Assembly: GCF_002077135.1 (NCBI RefSeq)
Contig: NZ_LDOS01000002.1
Span: forward strand, 1,575,865 to 1,639,864
DNA from: Metallibacterium scheffleri
GTDB lineage: Bacteria > Pseudomonadota > Gammaproteobacteria > Xanthomonadales > Rhodanobacteraceae
Direction of reading: 5' to 3'
DNA length: 64,000 nucleotides
A program made the translations under genes and the position numbers. This document shows positions 37,558-47,152 of this stretch, one piece after another. The stretch's first letter is position 1; each line of letters begins with the position of its first letter. A model generated the notes under the pieces. The model saw only the letters and a list, made by a program, of their open reading frames with translations. It searched no databases and was not told the DNA's origin.

Positions 37558-37923
37558 GGCCATTCTCCCCATCCTCCCCGAGCCGGCAGCGCGCCTATGC
37601 GTTGCGTGGGGAGAGCAACCCTAATCCTGAACCCGAAACATTACAATCCGTAATGTTGGCGTGGCGCAGCCTGCTGATCTGCCATTCAGCTACTGGCCGC
37701 GCTCTTGCGCATGGCACCCATCCGCATGATCTGCAGCACGGCCAGATTGCCGCGATGCGTCATATACGTCTGGCTTACGCGCGATTTCAGTGACCTTTCC
37801 CGCAGGCGCGCGTCCTCGCTCCGCGAATCGCTGAGCGTAGGACGTTGTGCCAAAGACAGTGGCTCGCTGTCAGTCCGCCCATGCGAAAAGCGGGCGCAGT
37901 GGCGCGGTGGCGGATGCTGCCGA
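37558..37923. other. Intergenic region upstream of the sigma-54 activator
   Basis: A 366-bp gap between the regulator start and the rimO stop. It contains the perfect 8-5-8 palindrome at 37637-37657. A possible 92-residue minus-strand frame (37686-37964) overlaps rimO and has no signal, motif or coding character. I see no RNA gene or terminator. Confidence 0.5.
37637..37657. promoter_or_regulatory. Perfect 8-5-8 palindrome upstream of the sigma-54 activator gene
   Basis: AACATTAC-AATCC-GTAATGTT has fully complementary 8-bp arms and a 5-bp spacer. Its centre is 90 bp upstream of the regulator start codon. A similar 21-bp site precedes the fap promoter, so autoregulation and fap control by one protein is likely. 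The symmetry is observed; the binding protein is inferred. Confidence 0.55.
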
Positions 37924-39249
37924 TCAGCCCCCGGCGGCACAGCGCGCCGCCAGATCATGCGCATCCGCGCCTTCGACGATCACCTCGGCGAAGTCGCCGG
38001 GGCGCAGGTGCTGGCCATCGCGGATGCGCACCACGCCGTCGATCTCGGGGGCATCGGCGGTCGAACGCGCGACAACGCCGTCAGCATCGACGTGATCAAC
38101 CAGCACGCGCAAGCGCCGACCGATCCGGCACCGCAGCTTGGCGGCGCTGATGCCGGCCTGCACCGCCATGAATTGTTCGAGGCGGTCTTCTTTGAGTTCT
38201 TCGGGTACCGGGGCGGGCAACTCGTTGGCGCGGGCGCCATCGACAGGCGAATAGGCAAAGGCCCCGACACGATCCAGCTGGGCTGCGCGCAGAAAATCCA
38301 GCAGCAACTCGAACTCGGCGTCGGTCTCGCCCGGGAAGCCGACGATGAAGGTGCTGCGAATCGTCAGTTCCGGTACCACCTTGCGCCAGCGGGTGATGCG
38401 CTCAAGCGTCTTGTCGATGTTGCCTGGCCGCTTCATCAGCTTGAGGATGCGCGTGCTGGCGTGCTGGAACGGAATGTCCAGATAGGGCAACAGCCTGCCC
38501 GCGGCCATTAGCGGCATCAGCTCGTCCACATGCGGATACGGATACACATAGTGCAGCCGCACCCATGCGCCAAGCTCACCAAGACCGTCGCACAACTCGG
38601 TCATGCGCGTGCGGTAGCTGCGCCCGCGCCATTCGCGCGCGGCGTATTTCACGTCCACGCCGTAGGCGCTGGTATCCTGGCTGATCACCAGCAGTTCACG
38701 CACACCGCTGCGGACCAGCTTCTCCGCCTCGATCAGTACCTCATCCACCGGCCTGCTGACCAGATCACCGCGCATCGATGGAATGATGCAGAAGCTGCAG
38801 CGATGATTGCAGCCTTCTGAAATCTTCAGGTAGGCGTAGTGCTTGGGCGTGAGCTTGATGCCGGTATCCGGGATGATGTCCAGTAGCGGATTGCGTCGCG
38901 GCGGCAGCGCTCGATGCACGGCTTGCATGACGCTGGCATAGTCTTGCGGCCCGCTGATCGCCAGCACCCCGGGATAGGCCTCGCGGATCAACTCGCTGCG
39001 CTTTCCCAGACAGCCAGTGACGATCACCTTGCCGTTTTCGTGCAGGGCCTCGCCGATGGCATCAAGCGATTCCTGCACCGCGCTGTCGATGAAGCCGCAG
39101 GTATTCACCACGACGGCATCGGCCTGCGCATAGCTCGGCACAATACGATAGCCCTCCACTCTGAGCTGGGTGAGGATGCGCTCGGAGTCGACCAGTGCCT
39201 TGGGGCAACCGAGACTGACAAAACCAATGGCGGGGTCGGAACGGGACAT
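37924..39249 (-). CDS. rimO: Ribosomal protein uS12 methylthiotransferase RimO
   Basis: Radical-SAM enzyme that adds a methylthio group to an Asp of ribosomal protein uS12. The 441-residue protein has the N-terminal UPF0004 domain ([47 protein letters not shown]) with its three cluster Cys, the radical-SAM motif [15 protein letters not shown], and a C-terminal TRAM domain. This order is specific to RimO. It stands alone on the minus strand. Confidence 0.96.
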   Translation of the reverse strand: MSRSDPAIGFVSLGCPKALVDSERILTQLRVEGYRIVPSYAQADAVVVNTCGFIDSAVQESLDAIGEALHENGKVIVTGCLGKRSELIREAYPGVLAISGPQDYASVMQAVHRALPPRRNPLLDIIPDTGIKLTPKHYAYLKISEGCNHRCSFCIIPSMRGDLVSRPVDEVLIEAEKLVRSGVRELLVISQDTSAYGVDVKYAAREWRGRSYRTRMTELCDGLGELGAWVRLHYVYPYPHVDELMPLMAAGRLLPYLDIPFQHASTRILKLMKRPGNIDKTLERITRWRKVVPELTIRSTFIVGFPGETDAEFELLLDFLRAAQLDRVGAFAYSPVDGARANELPAPVPEELKEDRLEQFMAVQAGISAAKLRCRIGRRLRVLVDHVDADGVVARSTADAPEIDGVVRIRDGQHLRPGDFAEVIVEGADAHDLAARCAAGG

Positions 39250-39372
39250 GGGGTCAGCGCAAAGACACAGAGCACGATTGTAAGGTCAATGCATGCAGGC
39301 GCTGCGCTTTTGGCGTTGACTTCGCGAGGTCAGGCCTTAGGCTTGTGTTTTGATCAATGCAGGAGTCATCTC

Positions 39373-40038
39373 ATGGGCGAGTTCATCAACATCGGCAGCA
39401 CGGGCACGCAGTGCATCGGCGCGTATCTGGCCAAACCCGCAGGCAAGCCCAAGGGCGGCGTGGTCGTCGTACAGGAGATCTTTGGCGTCAACCCGCATAT
39501 CCGCAGCGTGGTCGATGATTTCGCGGCCGATGGCTACCTGGCGATCGCACCGGCCGTGTTCGACCACCTCGAAACCGGCGTCGAATTGGGTTATGACGAA
39601 GCAGGCATGAAAAAGGGCATCGCGCTGATCAGCGAACTTGGCTTCGAACGGCCGCTCGAAGACGTCTCCAGCGCAGCCGAGGCGATCAAGAGCGCCGGCA
39701 AGATCGCCGTGGTCGGATTCTGCTGGGGCGGCAGCATCGCCTACCTGGCCGCGATCAAGCTGGGCATGCCGGCAGTGAGTTACTACGGCGGGCGCAATAC
39801 GCAGCTAGTCGGCATGCAGGCCAAGGCGCCCCTGATGTTTCATTATGGCCTCAAGGATGCACATATCAGTGCCGGGGACCGCGAGAAAGTACGCGCCGCC
39901 AACCCGACCGCCGAGTTCTATGTATACGACGCCGACCATGGTTTCAATTGCGATGTGCGCGCGAGCTTCGATGCTGCTGCGGCCAAATTGGCGCGCACAC
40001 GCACGCTGGCGTTCTTCGCCAAGCAGCTTGGCGGCTGA
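39373..40038 (+). CDS. Dienelactone hydrolase family protein
   Basis: A 221-residue alpha/beta-hydrolase. The nucleophile is Cys117 in VVGFCWGGSIAYLA, and the His in YDADHGFNCD and an Asp in LKDAHIS complete the usual triad. VVVVQEIFGVNPHIRSVVD is the conserved N-terminal strand-helix. Substrates in the family are dienelactones or other lactones and esters; the physiological one is unknown here. AGGAG lies eight bases before ATG 39373. A long same-frame extension upstream (from 38914) is shadow of rimO. Confidence 0.92.
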   Translation: MGEFINIGSTGTQCIGAYLAKPAGKPKGGVVVVQEIFGVNPHIRSVVDDFAADGYLAIAPAVFDHLETGVELGYDEAGMKKGIALISELGFERPLEDVSSAAEAIKSAGKIAVVGFCWGGSIAYLAAIKLGMPAVSYYGGRNTQLVGMQAKAPLMFHYGLKDAHISAGDREKVRAANPTAEFYVYDADHGFNCDVRASFDAAAAKLARTRTLAFFAKQLGG

Positions 40039-40059
40039 ACGCGCCAGGGACACGCCGCG

Positions 40060-40491
40060 ATGACCGCTGCCGCCGGCCTATTCGCGCTCGATGCGCGTCT
40101 GGCGGCTGACACCCTGCCCGTCGCACAGCTCGCGCTGTGCGAGGTGCGGCTGCTGGACGATGCGCGGTTCGGCTGGTTGGTTTTGATTCCACGCCGCGCC
40201 GCGCTGCAGGAGATTTTTGATCTCGATGCTGATGCGCGCATGCAGTTGCTTGCCGAGCTGGATCTGGCAGCAGCAGCGCTGCACGCAGAACTGCCCGGCG
40301 ACAAGTTCAACGTGGGCGCGCTCGGCAACGTCGTACGCCAACTCCATGTGCATCTGGTCGCGCGCCGCATCGGTGACGCCGCATGGCCGGGACCAGTCTG
40401 GGGCCACGGCACGCGCATACCCTACACGCCGACCGCGGGCAAAGCTTTGTGCGCGGCACTGCGGCAGCGGCTCACCACATCCACGGAATGA
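40060..40491 (+). CDS. HIT-domain protein with degenerate His motif
   Basis: A 143-residue protein of the HIT superfamily (WLVLIPRRAALQEIFDLDAD). The histidine triad reads QLHVHLVARR, so the third His of H-x-H-x-H is absent, as in a subfamily of bacterial HIT-like proteins that also carry AWPGPVWG. Nucleotide hydrolase or transferase activity is therefore uncertain. It starts 22 bp after the dienelactone hydrolase and ends 48 bp before tesB, probably one transcript. Confidence 0.85.
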   Translation: MTAAAGLFALDARLAADTLPVAQLALCEVRLLDDARFGWLVLIPRRAALQEIFDLDADARMQLLAELDLAAAALHAELPGDKFNVGALGNVVRQLHVHLVARRIGDAAWPGPVWGHGTRIPYTPTAGKALCAALRQRLTTSTE

Positions 40492-40539
40492 GTGCAGCGC
40501 ACCGCTATACTCGTGATCCCGCCTATCACGCAGCCCGCC

Positions 40540-41409
40540 ATGTCCCAGGCTCTGGCCGATGAACTGACCTCGCTGCTCAGCCTCGAGCGCCTGGAAGACA
40601 ATCTGTTTCGCGGCCAGAGCCGCGATATCGGAACACGCTACGTGTTTGGTGGCCAGGTGCTCGGCCAGGCATTGGCCGCCGCGCAGCAAACGGTGGATGA
40701 CGCGCGCATTGCACACTCGCTGCACGGTTATTTTCTGCGTGCCGGCGATATCAATGCGCCCATCGTGTACCAGGTCGAGCGCCTGCGCGATGGGCACAGC
40801 TTTTCTTCGCGCCGTGTGCTCGCCATCCAGCATGGGCAACCCATCCTCAACGGCTCGATCTCGTTCCAGATCGACGAACCGGGCTTCGAGCATCAGCTGT
40901 CCATGCCCGAAGTACCCGGCCCCGACGATCTGGAGCCGCCAGCGACGATTTCACCCGAGGAACTTGCGCAGTTGCCGGAAAAAATGCAGCGCTGGTTGAC
41001 GCGACGTGGGCCGTTCGAGTTTCGCCCGGTGTACCCGCGCGATGAGTTGCGCCCGAGCAAGCGCCCGCCCTATCAACAGGTATGGTTCCGTCTGGATGGA
41101 CACGCATCGGATGACGCGCGGCTACAGCGCGCGATGCTGGCCTATGCCTCGGATTTCCACCTGATCGGCACGGCCACGCTACCGCACGGCATTTCCTATC
41201 TCAGTCACGAGGTGCAGATGGCCAGTCTCGATCATGCGCTGTGGTTTCATCGGCCATTTCGCGTCGACGAATGGTTGCTGTACAGCTGCGACAGCCCCAG
41301 TGCACAGGGCGCACGCGGACTGGCGCGCGGCATGATCTTCGCGCGGGACGGCAGGTTGGTCGCCTCGACCGCGCAGGAAGGCCTTTTGCGCATGCACCGG
41401 CCAGGCTGA
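40540..41409 (+). CDS. tesB: Acyl-CoA thioesterase II
   Basis: Double hot-dog thioesterase that releases free fatty acids from acyl-CoA. The 289-residue protein has FRGQSRDIGTRYVFGGQVLG, the catalytic-domain SLHGYFLRAGDINAPIVYQV and HALWFHRPFRVDEWLLYSCD near the end. The start MSQALADELTSLL at 40540 fits the family; a 16-codon extension is not supported. Followed after 2 bp by the DUF2007 gene. Confidence 0.94.
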   Translation: MSQALADELTSLLSLERLEDNLFRGQSRDIGTRYVFGGQVLGQALAAAQQTVDDARIAHSLHGYFLRAGDINAPIVYQVERLRDGHSFSSRRVLAIQHGQPILNGSISFQIDEPGFEHQLSMPEVPGPDDLEPPATISPEELAQLPEKMQRWLTRRGPFEFRPVYPRDELRPSKRPPYQQVWFRLDGHASDDARLQRAMLAYASDFHLIGTATLPHGISYLSHEVQMASLDHALWFHRPFRVDEWLLYSCDSPSAQGARGLARGMIFARDGRLVASTAQEGLLRMHRPG

Positions 41410-41411
41410 GC

Positions 41412-41795
41412 ATGCGCCAGATCTATACATCGCCGCGGCTGGAAAACATCGAGCGCATGGTAGCCTTGCTCGGCGAACATGGCATCGAGACGCGCGTGAC
41501 CGATCGACCCGTGTATCAGCGCGCCAGCTACAACCGGCCCAGCTTTCGCGACAACGATGTTCAATCCTGGCCCAAGGTCTGGGTTGCCAATGCCGATGAC
41601 CTGCCACGCGCACGCGAATTGCTGCGTGGCATGGGCATCGCGGCGCCCGCCGAGCGCCTCATGGCGAATCTGGAATTCAGCGTGCGCCAGGCGCACCGCG
41701 GCGGGCGCTGGACGGGGCGCGTGCGGGCACTGCTGCTGCTGGGAATTTTCGGCCTGCTGACGGTGATGACGCTACGCGCGCTCGGCTGGCTGTAA
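41412..41795 (+). CDS. DUF2007-like small membrane-tethered protein
   Basis: A 127-residue protein. The N-terminus RQIYTSPRLENIERMVALLG, then GIETRVTDRPVY, and PKVWVANADDLPRARELLRG match the DUF2007 putative signal-transducing fold (an ACT-like alpha/beta unit). One C-terminal membrane helix (ALLLLGIFGLLTVMTLRAL) anchors it. Function unknown. Its last 119 bp overlap the convergent pseudouridine synthase gene. Confidence 0.82.
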   Translation: MRQIYTSPRLENIERMVALLGEHGIETRVTDRPVYQRASYNRPSFRDNDVQSWPKVWVANADDLPRARELLRGMGIAAPAERLMANLEFSVRQAHRGGRWTGRVRALLLLGIFGLLTVMTLRALGWL

Positions 41796-42591
41796 GCCCC
41801 GCAGCGGCAGCCAGCGCGGCCACTTCGCGCGCGTCCAGCCGGCGCCAGGCCCCACGCGCCAGATCCCCCAGGACCTGCGGCCCGATTGCCACGCGCAACA
41901 AACGCAGCACCTCGAAATCCAGCGCCGCAAACAGTCGTCGCAGATGGCGATTGCGTCCCTCATCAAGCACACATTCCAGCCAAGCAGTGCGACCACCACT
42001 TTGCAGTAACGCGACCTCGCGTACGGCCAAATGTTCGTCGTTATCGCTGATTCCGGTGCGCATGCGTGCCAGCGCGGCAGCATCCGGAACGCCGCGTACC
42101 TGCACGCGATAGGTTTTTGGCACGTGTCGCGCGGGATCAATCAACGCTGCCGCCCACGCGCTGTCGTTGGTCACCAGCAACAGTCCTTCGCTGGCCTTGT
42201 CCAGGCGTCCTACTGGCGCCAGCCATGGCAGGCCTGCATCTGCCAGCAGCGCGTAGATGGTGTCGCGGCCGTGCTCGTCCCGCGCCGTGGTCAACAATCC
42301 ACGCGGCTTGTTCAGTGCCAGATAAATGCCCTCACCTGGCAGCACGGGATGCCCATCCATCTCGATGCGTGCATGTGCGCCACAGGGGTGCTCAGGATCA
42401 CGAATACAGCGGCCATCGACGCAAACCCGTCCCGCGCGTATGGCCGTGGCGGCATCGGCGCGCGAACACAGGCCGCGCCGCGATATCTCGCGCGCCAATC
42501 CGCGGCGCGATGCAGGCACGGCGCTTGCGGCGGCGTTTCGCGCGGGCTTGGCGGCGCGTCGGTCATCACGCAAGCGATCACTGTCAGACAT
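41677..42591 (-). CDS. RsuA/RluB-family rRNA pseudouridine synthase
   Basis: A 304-residue enzyme converting uridine to pseudouridine in rRNA. It has an N-terminal basic tail, an S4 RNA-binding domain (ISRRGLCSRADAATAIRAGR) and the catalytic domain with the active Asp in VGRLDKASEGLLLVTND. LNKPRGLLTT and DEGRNRHLRRLFAA are other family marks. The C-terminal 30 residues are low-complexity and run antisense over the end of the DUF2007 gene. Which rRNA site it modifies cannot be told from the sequence (RluB, RluE and RsuA are candidates). Confidence 0.9.
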   Translation of the reverse strand: MSDSDRLRDDRRAAKPARNAAASAVPASRRGLAREISRRGLCSRADAATAIRAGRVCVDGRCIRDPEHPCGAHARIEMDGHPVLPGEGIYLALNKPRGLLTTARDEHGRDTIYALLADAGLPWLAPVGRLDKASEGLLLVTNDSAWAAALIDPARHVPKTYRVQVRGVPDAAALARMRTGISDNDEHLAVREVALLQSGGRTAWLECVLDEGRNRHLRRLFAALDFEVLRLLRVAIGPQVLGDLARGAWRRLDAREVAALAAAAGLTASRARVASSPSAGRKFPAAAVPARAPSSARRGAPGAR

Positions 42592-42697
42592 GGCGCACAG
42601 CCTAGCACTGGGTCATGGCTGACTTAGCGCGGGCCACCATCTCACCGGGTCTTCACTTGCCTGCCGGGACACTCCGGTTCGCCCGCAAGGTATCGCC

Positions 42698-43654
42698 ATG
42701 CCATCCTTCTCCACGCCAACGCCAACATCCAGACCCATCGCACGCATATGGACTGTGTTGCGGCAGTGGTTCGACACCGCCCCGATCGAGGGTGCCGGGA
42801 TTACCGCCGATCATGGCATCGACTGGCTGCGTGTGTTGCCGTTTGTCGCGCTGCACGTGGCGTGTCTTGCGGTCATCTGGGTGGGGGTGTCATGGACGGC
42901 AGTCTTGGTCGCGCTGGAGCTCTACGTATTGCGCATGTTCGCGATCACCGGGTTTTATCACCGCTATTTCGCGCATCGCGCGTTTCGCACCTCGCGCGCA
43001 GCGCAACTCGTGTTCGCGATACTGGGCGCCAGTGCGGTGCAACGTGGCCCCCTGTGGTGGGCGGCGCATCATCGCCATCACCACAAGCATGCCGATACCG
43101 AGCGTGATCCGCACTCGCCACGGCGCGGCTTCTGGTGGAGTCACATGGGCTGGTTTCTGAGCCGTTCGGGTTTCCAGCCAGACTTGAGCGCAGTACAGGA
43201 TCTGCGTCGTTATCCCGAGCTGCGCTGGCTTGATCGCTTCGACATCGCCGTGCCGATCGCGCTGGCTGCAGGTCTGTTCGCCCTGGGCTTATGGCTGCAA
43301 CACGCTGCGCCCCAACTGCATACCAGCGGTGCGCAGCTCGTGGTGTGGGGCTTCTGCATTTCCACCGTGGTGTTGATTCACGTCACCGTGACCATCAATT
43401 CGCTGGCCCACAAGTTCGGTACCCGGCGCTACGACACGCGTGACGACAGCCGCAATAATTTCTGGCTGGCGCTACTGACTTTCGGCGAGGGCTGGCACAA
43501 CAACCATCATCACTTTCCGGGTGCTGCGCGGCAGGGATTTCGCTGGTGGGAGATCGATCTGACCTACTACGGATTGCGCCTGCTGGCTGCATGCGGTCTG
43601 ATCTGGGATCTGCGGCCGGTCCCCGCAGGCTTGCGCCGCCTGGGGCGGGGCTGA
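42698..43654 (+). CDS. Membrane acyl-CoA/fatty-acid desaturase (delta-9 type)
   Basis: A 318-residue integral membrane di-iron desaturase. The three His boxes are present: HRYFAHR, HRHHHKHADTERDPHSP and, near the C-terminus, EGWHNNHHHFPGA. About four membrane helices surround them. It introduces a cis double bond in acyl chains, producing substrate for the downstream CFA-type methyltransferases. It starts the seven-gene lipid operon and ends 4 bp before the FAD gene. Confidence 0.93.
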   Translation: MPSFSTPTPTSRPIARIWTVLRQWFDTAPIEGAGITADHGIDWLRVLPFVALHVACLAVIWVGVSWTAVLVALELYVLRMFAITGFYHRYFAHRAFRTSRAAQLVFAILGASAVQRGPLWWAAHHRHHHKHADTERDPHSPRRGFWWSHMGWFLSRSGFQPDLSAVQDLRRYPELRWLDRFDIAVPIALAAGLFALGLWLQHAAPQLHTSGAQLVVWGFCISTVVLIHVTVTINSLAHKFGTRRYDTRDDSRNNFWLALLTFGEGWHNNHHHFPGAARQGFRWWEIDLTYYGLRLLAACGLIWDLRPVPAGLRRLGRG

Positions 43655-43658
43655 GCGC

Positions 43659-44990
43659 ATGCGCATCGCGATCATAGGCTCGGGCATCGCGGGGTTGGGC
43701 AGCGCCTGGCTGCTGTCACGCGAGCATGAAGTGACGCTGTACGAGGCCAATGCCTATCTGGGTGGTCACACACACACGCACGAAATCGTGCAGGCTGGGC
43801 GCAGCTATGCCATCGACAGCGGCTTCATCGTGTTCAATCCGCAGAACTACCCGCTGCTCACGCACCTGCTGAACGAGCTGGGTGTGGCCAGCCAACCGAC
43901 CACGATGAGTTTCGCGGTGCGCAATGAAGCCAGCGGCCTCGAATACAACGCAACTTCGCTGGACACCTTGTTTTGCCAGCGCCGCAATCTGCTTTCGCCA
44001 CGCTTCATCGGCATGATGCGCGACATCGTCCGCTTTTATCGCGAGGCACCGGCGCTGCTTGAACAGGATGACGATGGCGCAGGTCCGACGTTGGCCGAAT
44101 GGCTGCGGGACCAGCGTTATGGCAACGCATTCCGCGACGAACATCTGGTGCCGATGGCATCAGCGCTGTGGTCATCGCCTGGAAGCGACATCCTGCGCTT
44201 TCCGATCCGCTACCTGATACGTTTCATGGCTAACCACCACATGCTGCAAGTGTTGGACCGGCCACGGTGGCGCGTCGTGCAGGGCGGCTCACAACGCTAT
44301 GTCGACGCGCTGCGTGCGCAATGGACCGTAGACGAGCGAATTGCCTGTCCGGTGCAGCGCGTGCAGCGCCATGCGCGCGGCGTATGTATCAGCAGTGCCG
44401 CAGGCAACGAAGAGTTCGACCAAGTCGTGCTGGCCTGCCATAGCAATCAGGCGCTGGCATTGCTGGCTGATGCCGACGCTCGCGAGCAGTCGATCCTCGG
44501 CGCCATCGGCTATCAGACCAATGAAGCCGTGCTGCATACCGACGCGCGGCTCTTGCCCAGGCAACGCAAGGCGTGGGCAGCATGGAATGTGCTGCTGCCA
44601 AAGCAAGCGGAAGAAAGCCGCATGGTGACGTATTGCATGAACCTGCTGCAGTCACTGGACTCGGCAGAGCCATTTTGCGTCAGCCTCAACAGCAGCCACC
44701 GCATCGACCCCTCACGGGTGTTGCGCCGCATGCGCTACGCACACCCGGTGTACGACCATGTGTCGGTCTCGGCACGCGCGCGCAAGGGCGAGATCCAGGG
44801 GCAACGCAAGACCTGGTACGCCGGTGCCTATTGGGGCTTCGGCTTTCATGAGGACGGGCTGCGCAGCGCGACCGAGATCGCGCATGCGCTGGGCATACAC
44901 TGGCCACTGCAGGCAGTACCCGCCACAGCGCTGCAGAACGCATCCAGCCAGCGCATCAATCACGACGCGCAGCGCGTGTCCGCGTCATGA
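43659..44990 (+). CDS. FAD-dependent amine-oxidase-fold protein of the lipid operon
   Basis: A 443-residue flavoprotein: MRIAIIGSGIAGLGSAWLLS is the dinucleotide-binding start, and YEANAYLGGHTHTHEIV and FIVFNPQNYPLLTHLLNELG are typical of the NAD(P)-binding amine-oxidase-like group that pairs with DUF1365 and CFA genes. Homologues in Rhodobacter act in the chemistry of modified (furan or cyclopropane-type) fatty acids. The reaction here is unproven. It overlaps the next gene by ATGA. Confidence 0.88.
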   Translation: MRIAIIGSGIAGLGSAWLLSREHEVTLYEANAYLGGHTHTHEIVQAGRSYAIDSGFIVFNPQNYPLLTHLLNELGVASQPTTMSFAVRNEASGLEYNATSLDTLFCQRRNLLSPRFIGMMRDIVRFYREAPALLEQDDDGAGPTLAEWLRDQRYGNAFRDEHLVPMASALWSSPGSDILRFPIRYLIRFMANHHMLQVLDRPRWRVVQGGSQRYVDALRAQWTVDERIACPVQRVQRHARGVCISSAAGNEEFDQVVLACHSNQALALLADADAREQSILGAIGYQTNEAVLHTDARLLPRQRKAWAAWNVLLPKQAEESRMVTYCMNLLQSLDSAEPFCVSLNSSHRIDPSRVLRRMRYAHPVYDHVSVSARARKGEIQGQRKTWYAGAYWGFGFHEDGLRSATEIAHALGIHWPLQAVPATALQNASSQRINHDAQRVSAS

Positions 44991-45850
44991 ACGCACGGCT
45001 CCAACATACCGCCGACACGGCCACGCAAGACCGATCTGCAACGGTGCTGCCGACATCATCCCTGCTGCACAGCGCGATCTACACCGGTTGGGTACAGCAT
45101 CGGCGTGAGCAGCCCCATGCACATGCATTTCGCTACCGCGTGGCCATGCTGTATCTGGACCTTGACGAAATCGAGCACGTTTTCGATGGACGCCTGTTGT
45201 GGTCCAACGAGCGCAGCAATCTGGCTGCATTCCATCGGGAGGATTACCTCGGACCGATCGACATTCCGCTGCACGAAGCGGTACGCCTGCGCGTGTTCGG
45301 CGCAACGCAGGTCTATCCGCGCGGACCGATCCGGCTGCTGACACATCCGCGCTACTTTGGCTACGTCTTCAATCCGGTCAGCTTCTACTACTGCTATGCC
45401 GAGGACGGGCAGACTTTGCAAGCCATCGTCGCTGAAATCACCAATACGCCATGGCGCGAGCGCCACGCGTACGTTCTGCAGATTGTCAACGCGCAAATCC
45501 ATGGGCGCGCGCTGCACTGGCATTTCGCCAAGCGCTTCCATGTCTCGCCCTTCATGCCGATGGATTGCGATTACGCGTGGGCGCTGACACCGCCGGGCGC
45601 AGACTTGCTGGTGCACATGAAGGTACTGCGTCAAGGACAGCATCAGTTCGACGCCAGCTTGAAGCTGCAGCGGCAAGCACTGGATGGCCGCGGCCTCGCG
45701 CGCGTCTTGCTGCGCTATCCGGCCATGACCATGAAGGTGATCCTCGCGATTCACTGGCAGGCCTTGTTGATCTTTCTGCGACGCAACCCGGTGCACGATC
45801 GCGCCGGTGCAACCGCGCAACCGCGTACACGACCCCGTGGCCACGAGTAG
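44987..45850 (+). CDS. DUF1365 protein
   Basis: A 287-residue protein of the DUF1365 family. Landmarks are HAFRYRVAMLYLDLDEIEH, HPRYFGYVFNPVSFYYCYAE and VSPFMPMDCDYAW. A hydrophobic segment at 248-268 suggests membrane association. The family nearly always occurs with the FAD protein and a CFA synthase, as here, and is implicated in fatty-acid modification. No reaction is known. Starts within the FAD gene (ATGA) and ends 3 bp before cfa. Confidence 0.88.
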   Translation: MNARLQHTADTATQDRSATVLPTSSLLHSAIYTGWVQHRREQPHAHAFRYRVAMLYLDLDEIEHVFDGRLLWSNERSNLAAFHREDYLGPIDIPLHEAVRLRVFGATQVYPRGPIRLLTHPRYFGYVFNPVSFYYCYAEDGQTLQAIVAEITNTPWRERHAYVLQIVNAQIHGRALHWHFAKRFHVSPFMPMDCDYAWALTPPGADLLVHMKVLRQGQHQFDASLKLQRQALDGRGLARVLLRYPAMTMKVILAIHWQALLIFLRRNPVHDRAGATAQPRTRPRGHE

Positions 45851-45853
45851 TCC

Positions 45854-47152
45854 ATGAGCACGCAAAGCACCGACCTCCCGCAAGCCACTGCGAACACGCA
45901 GATGAGCTTCATCGTGCGCAAGCTGCGTGACCGCTTGCTCGGCATGCTCGGCGACATCGACGAGTGCCAGCTACGCATCAACGATGCTGCAGGCATGATG
46001 ATTCTTGGACGCTGCGACGCGCATGCCGTCGAACCGCTGACGGCGCGTGTCGATATTCTCGATCCTTCGTTTTATCTGCGCGTGGCCACACAAGGCAGCA
46101 TTGGTGCCGGTGAGGCCTATATGGACGGGCTCTGGCGCAGTGACGACCTTGTTGCGCTAATGCGGATGCTGGTACGGCATCGCGATCGTCTCGATACGCT
46201 TGATAGCGGCAGCGCTCGCGTGGCTGGAACATTGCTCAAGCTCTGGCACGCATTGCGCCGAAACTCACGCCAAGGCAGCCGACGCAACATCGCGGCGCAC
46301 TACGACCTGGGCAACGCGCTGTTCGAGCTGTTCCTGTCTGGCGACATGATGTACTCGTCCGCCATTTATGCGTACGAAGGCGAGGCTCTAGAGGACGCAT
46401 CCTGGCGCAAACTTGATCGCGTCTGCCGCAAGCTCGAACTTTCTCCGACCGATCATGTGCTGGAAATCGGCACTGGCTGGGGTGGATTTGCAATCCATGC
46501 AGCACGTCACTATGGCTGCCATGTCACAACCACGACCATATCGCGCGAACAATATGATCTGGCGCGTGCTCGTGTTGCTGACGCGGGCCTGTCACAGCAC
46601 GTCGAGGTAGTGCTGCAGGACTACCGCGACCTCGACGGACACTACGACAAGCTGGTGTCCATCGAAATGGTCGAGGCGATCGGGCACCAATATCTCGACC
46701 GCTTCTTCGCGCGTATCGCCGAGCTGCTGAAGCCGCACGGCGCGGCGCTGCTACAGGCCATCACCATCGAGGATGCCCGCTATCGCAAGGCACTGCGCGA
46801 GGTTGACTTTATCAAGCGACACATCTTTCCAGGCAGCTTCATCCCTTGCGTGAGCGCACTCAGCGGCGCATTGGCTCGTTCCAGCGATTTGCGACTGGTC
46901 AATCTCGAGGATATCGGCACCAGCTACGCCATGACTTTGCAAGCATGGCGCCAGCGCTTTCTCGCTCGTCTCCCCGAGGTGCGCGCGCTGGGCTATGACG
47001 AGCGCTTCATCCGCATGTGGGAATTTTATCTGGCCTATTGCGAAGCCGGATTCCGCGAGCGCGCACTGGGTGACGTGCAAATGCTGTTGCATCGACCGCG
47101 CGCGCGTACTTCACCCTGGCTGCCTGCCGTGGATGTGTCATGCGCGCGCTGA
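45854..47152 (+). CDS. Cyclopropane-fatty-acyl-phospholipid synthase (CFA family)
   Basis: A 432-residue SAM-dependent methyltransferase acting on unsaturated phospholipid chains. The N-terminal lipid-binding domain has GSIGAGEAYMDGLWRSDDLV. The catalytic domain contains AAHYDLGNALFELFLSGDMM, the SAM motif DHVLEIGTGWGGFAIHAARH and a bicarbonate/active-site stretch SIEMVEAIGHQYLDRFF. It may form cyclopropane or methyl-branched acyl groups. It overlaps the DUF2878 gene by 13 bp. Confidence 0.92.
   Translation: MSTQSTDLPQATANTQMSFIVRKLRDRLLGMLGDIDECQLRINDAAGMMILGRCDAHAVEPLTARVDILDPSFYLRVATQGSIGAGEAYMDGLWRSDDLVALMRMLVRHRDRLDTLDSGSARVAGTLLKLWHALRRNSRQGSRRNIAAHYDLGNALFELFLSGDMMYSSAIYAYEGEALEDASWRKLDRVCRKLELSPTDHVLEIGTGWGGFAIHAARHYGCHVTTTTISREQYDLARARVADAGLSQHVEVVLQDYRDLDGHYDKLVSIEMVEAIGHQYLDRFFARIAELLKPHGAALLQAITIEDARYRKALREVDFIKRHIFPGSFIPCVSALSGALARSSDLRLVNLEDIGTSYAMTLQAWRQRFLARLPEVRALGYDERFIRMWEFYLAYCEAGFRERALGDVQMLLHRPRARTSPWLPAVDVSCAR

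Noticed and set aside
37686-37964. 92-residue minus-strand frame
   Set aside because: Overlaps the rimO end, has no signal or ribosome site and shows no coding character.
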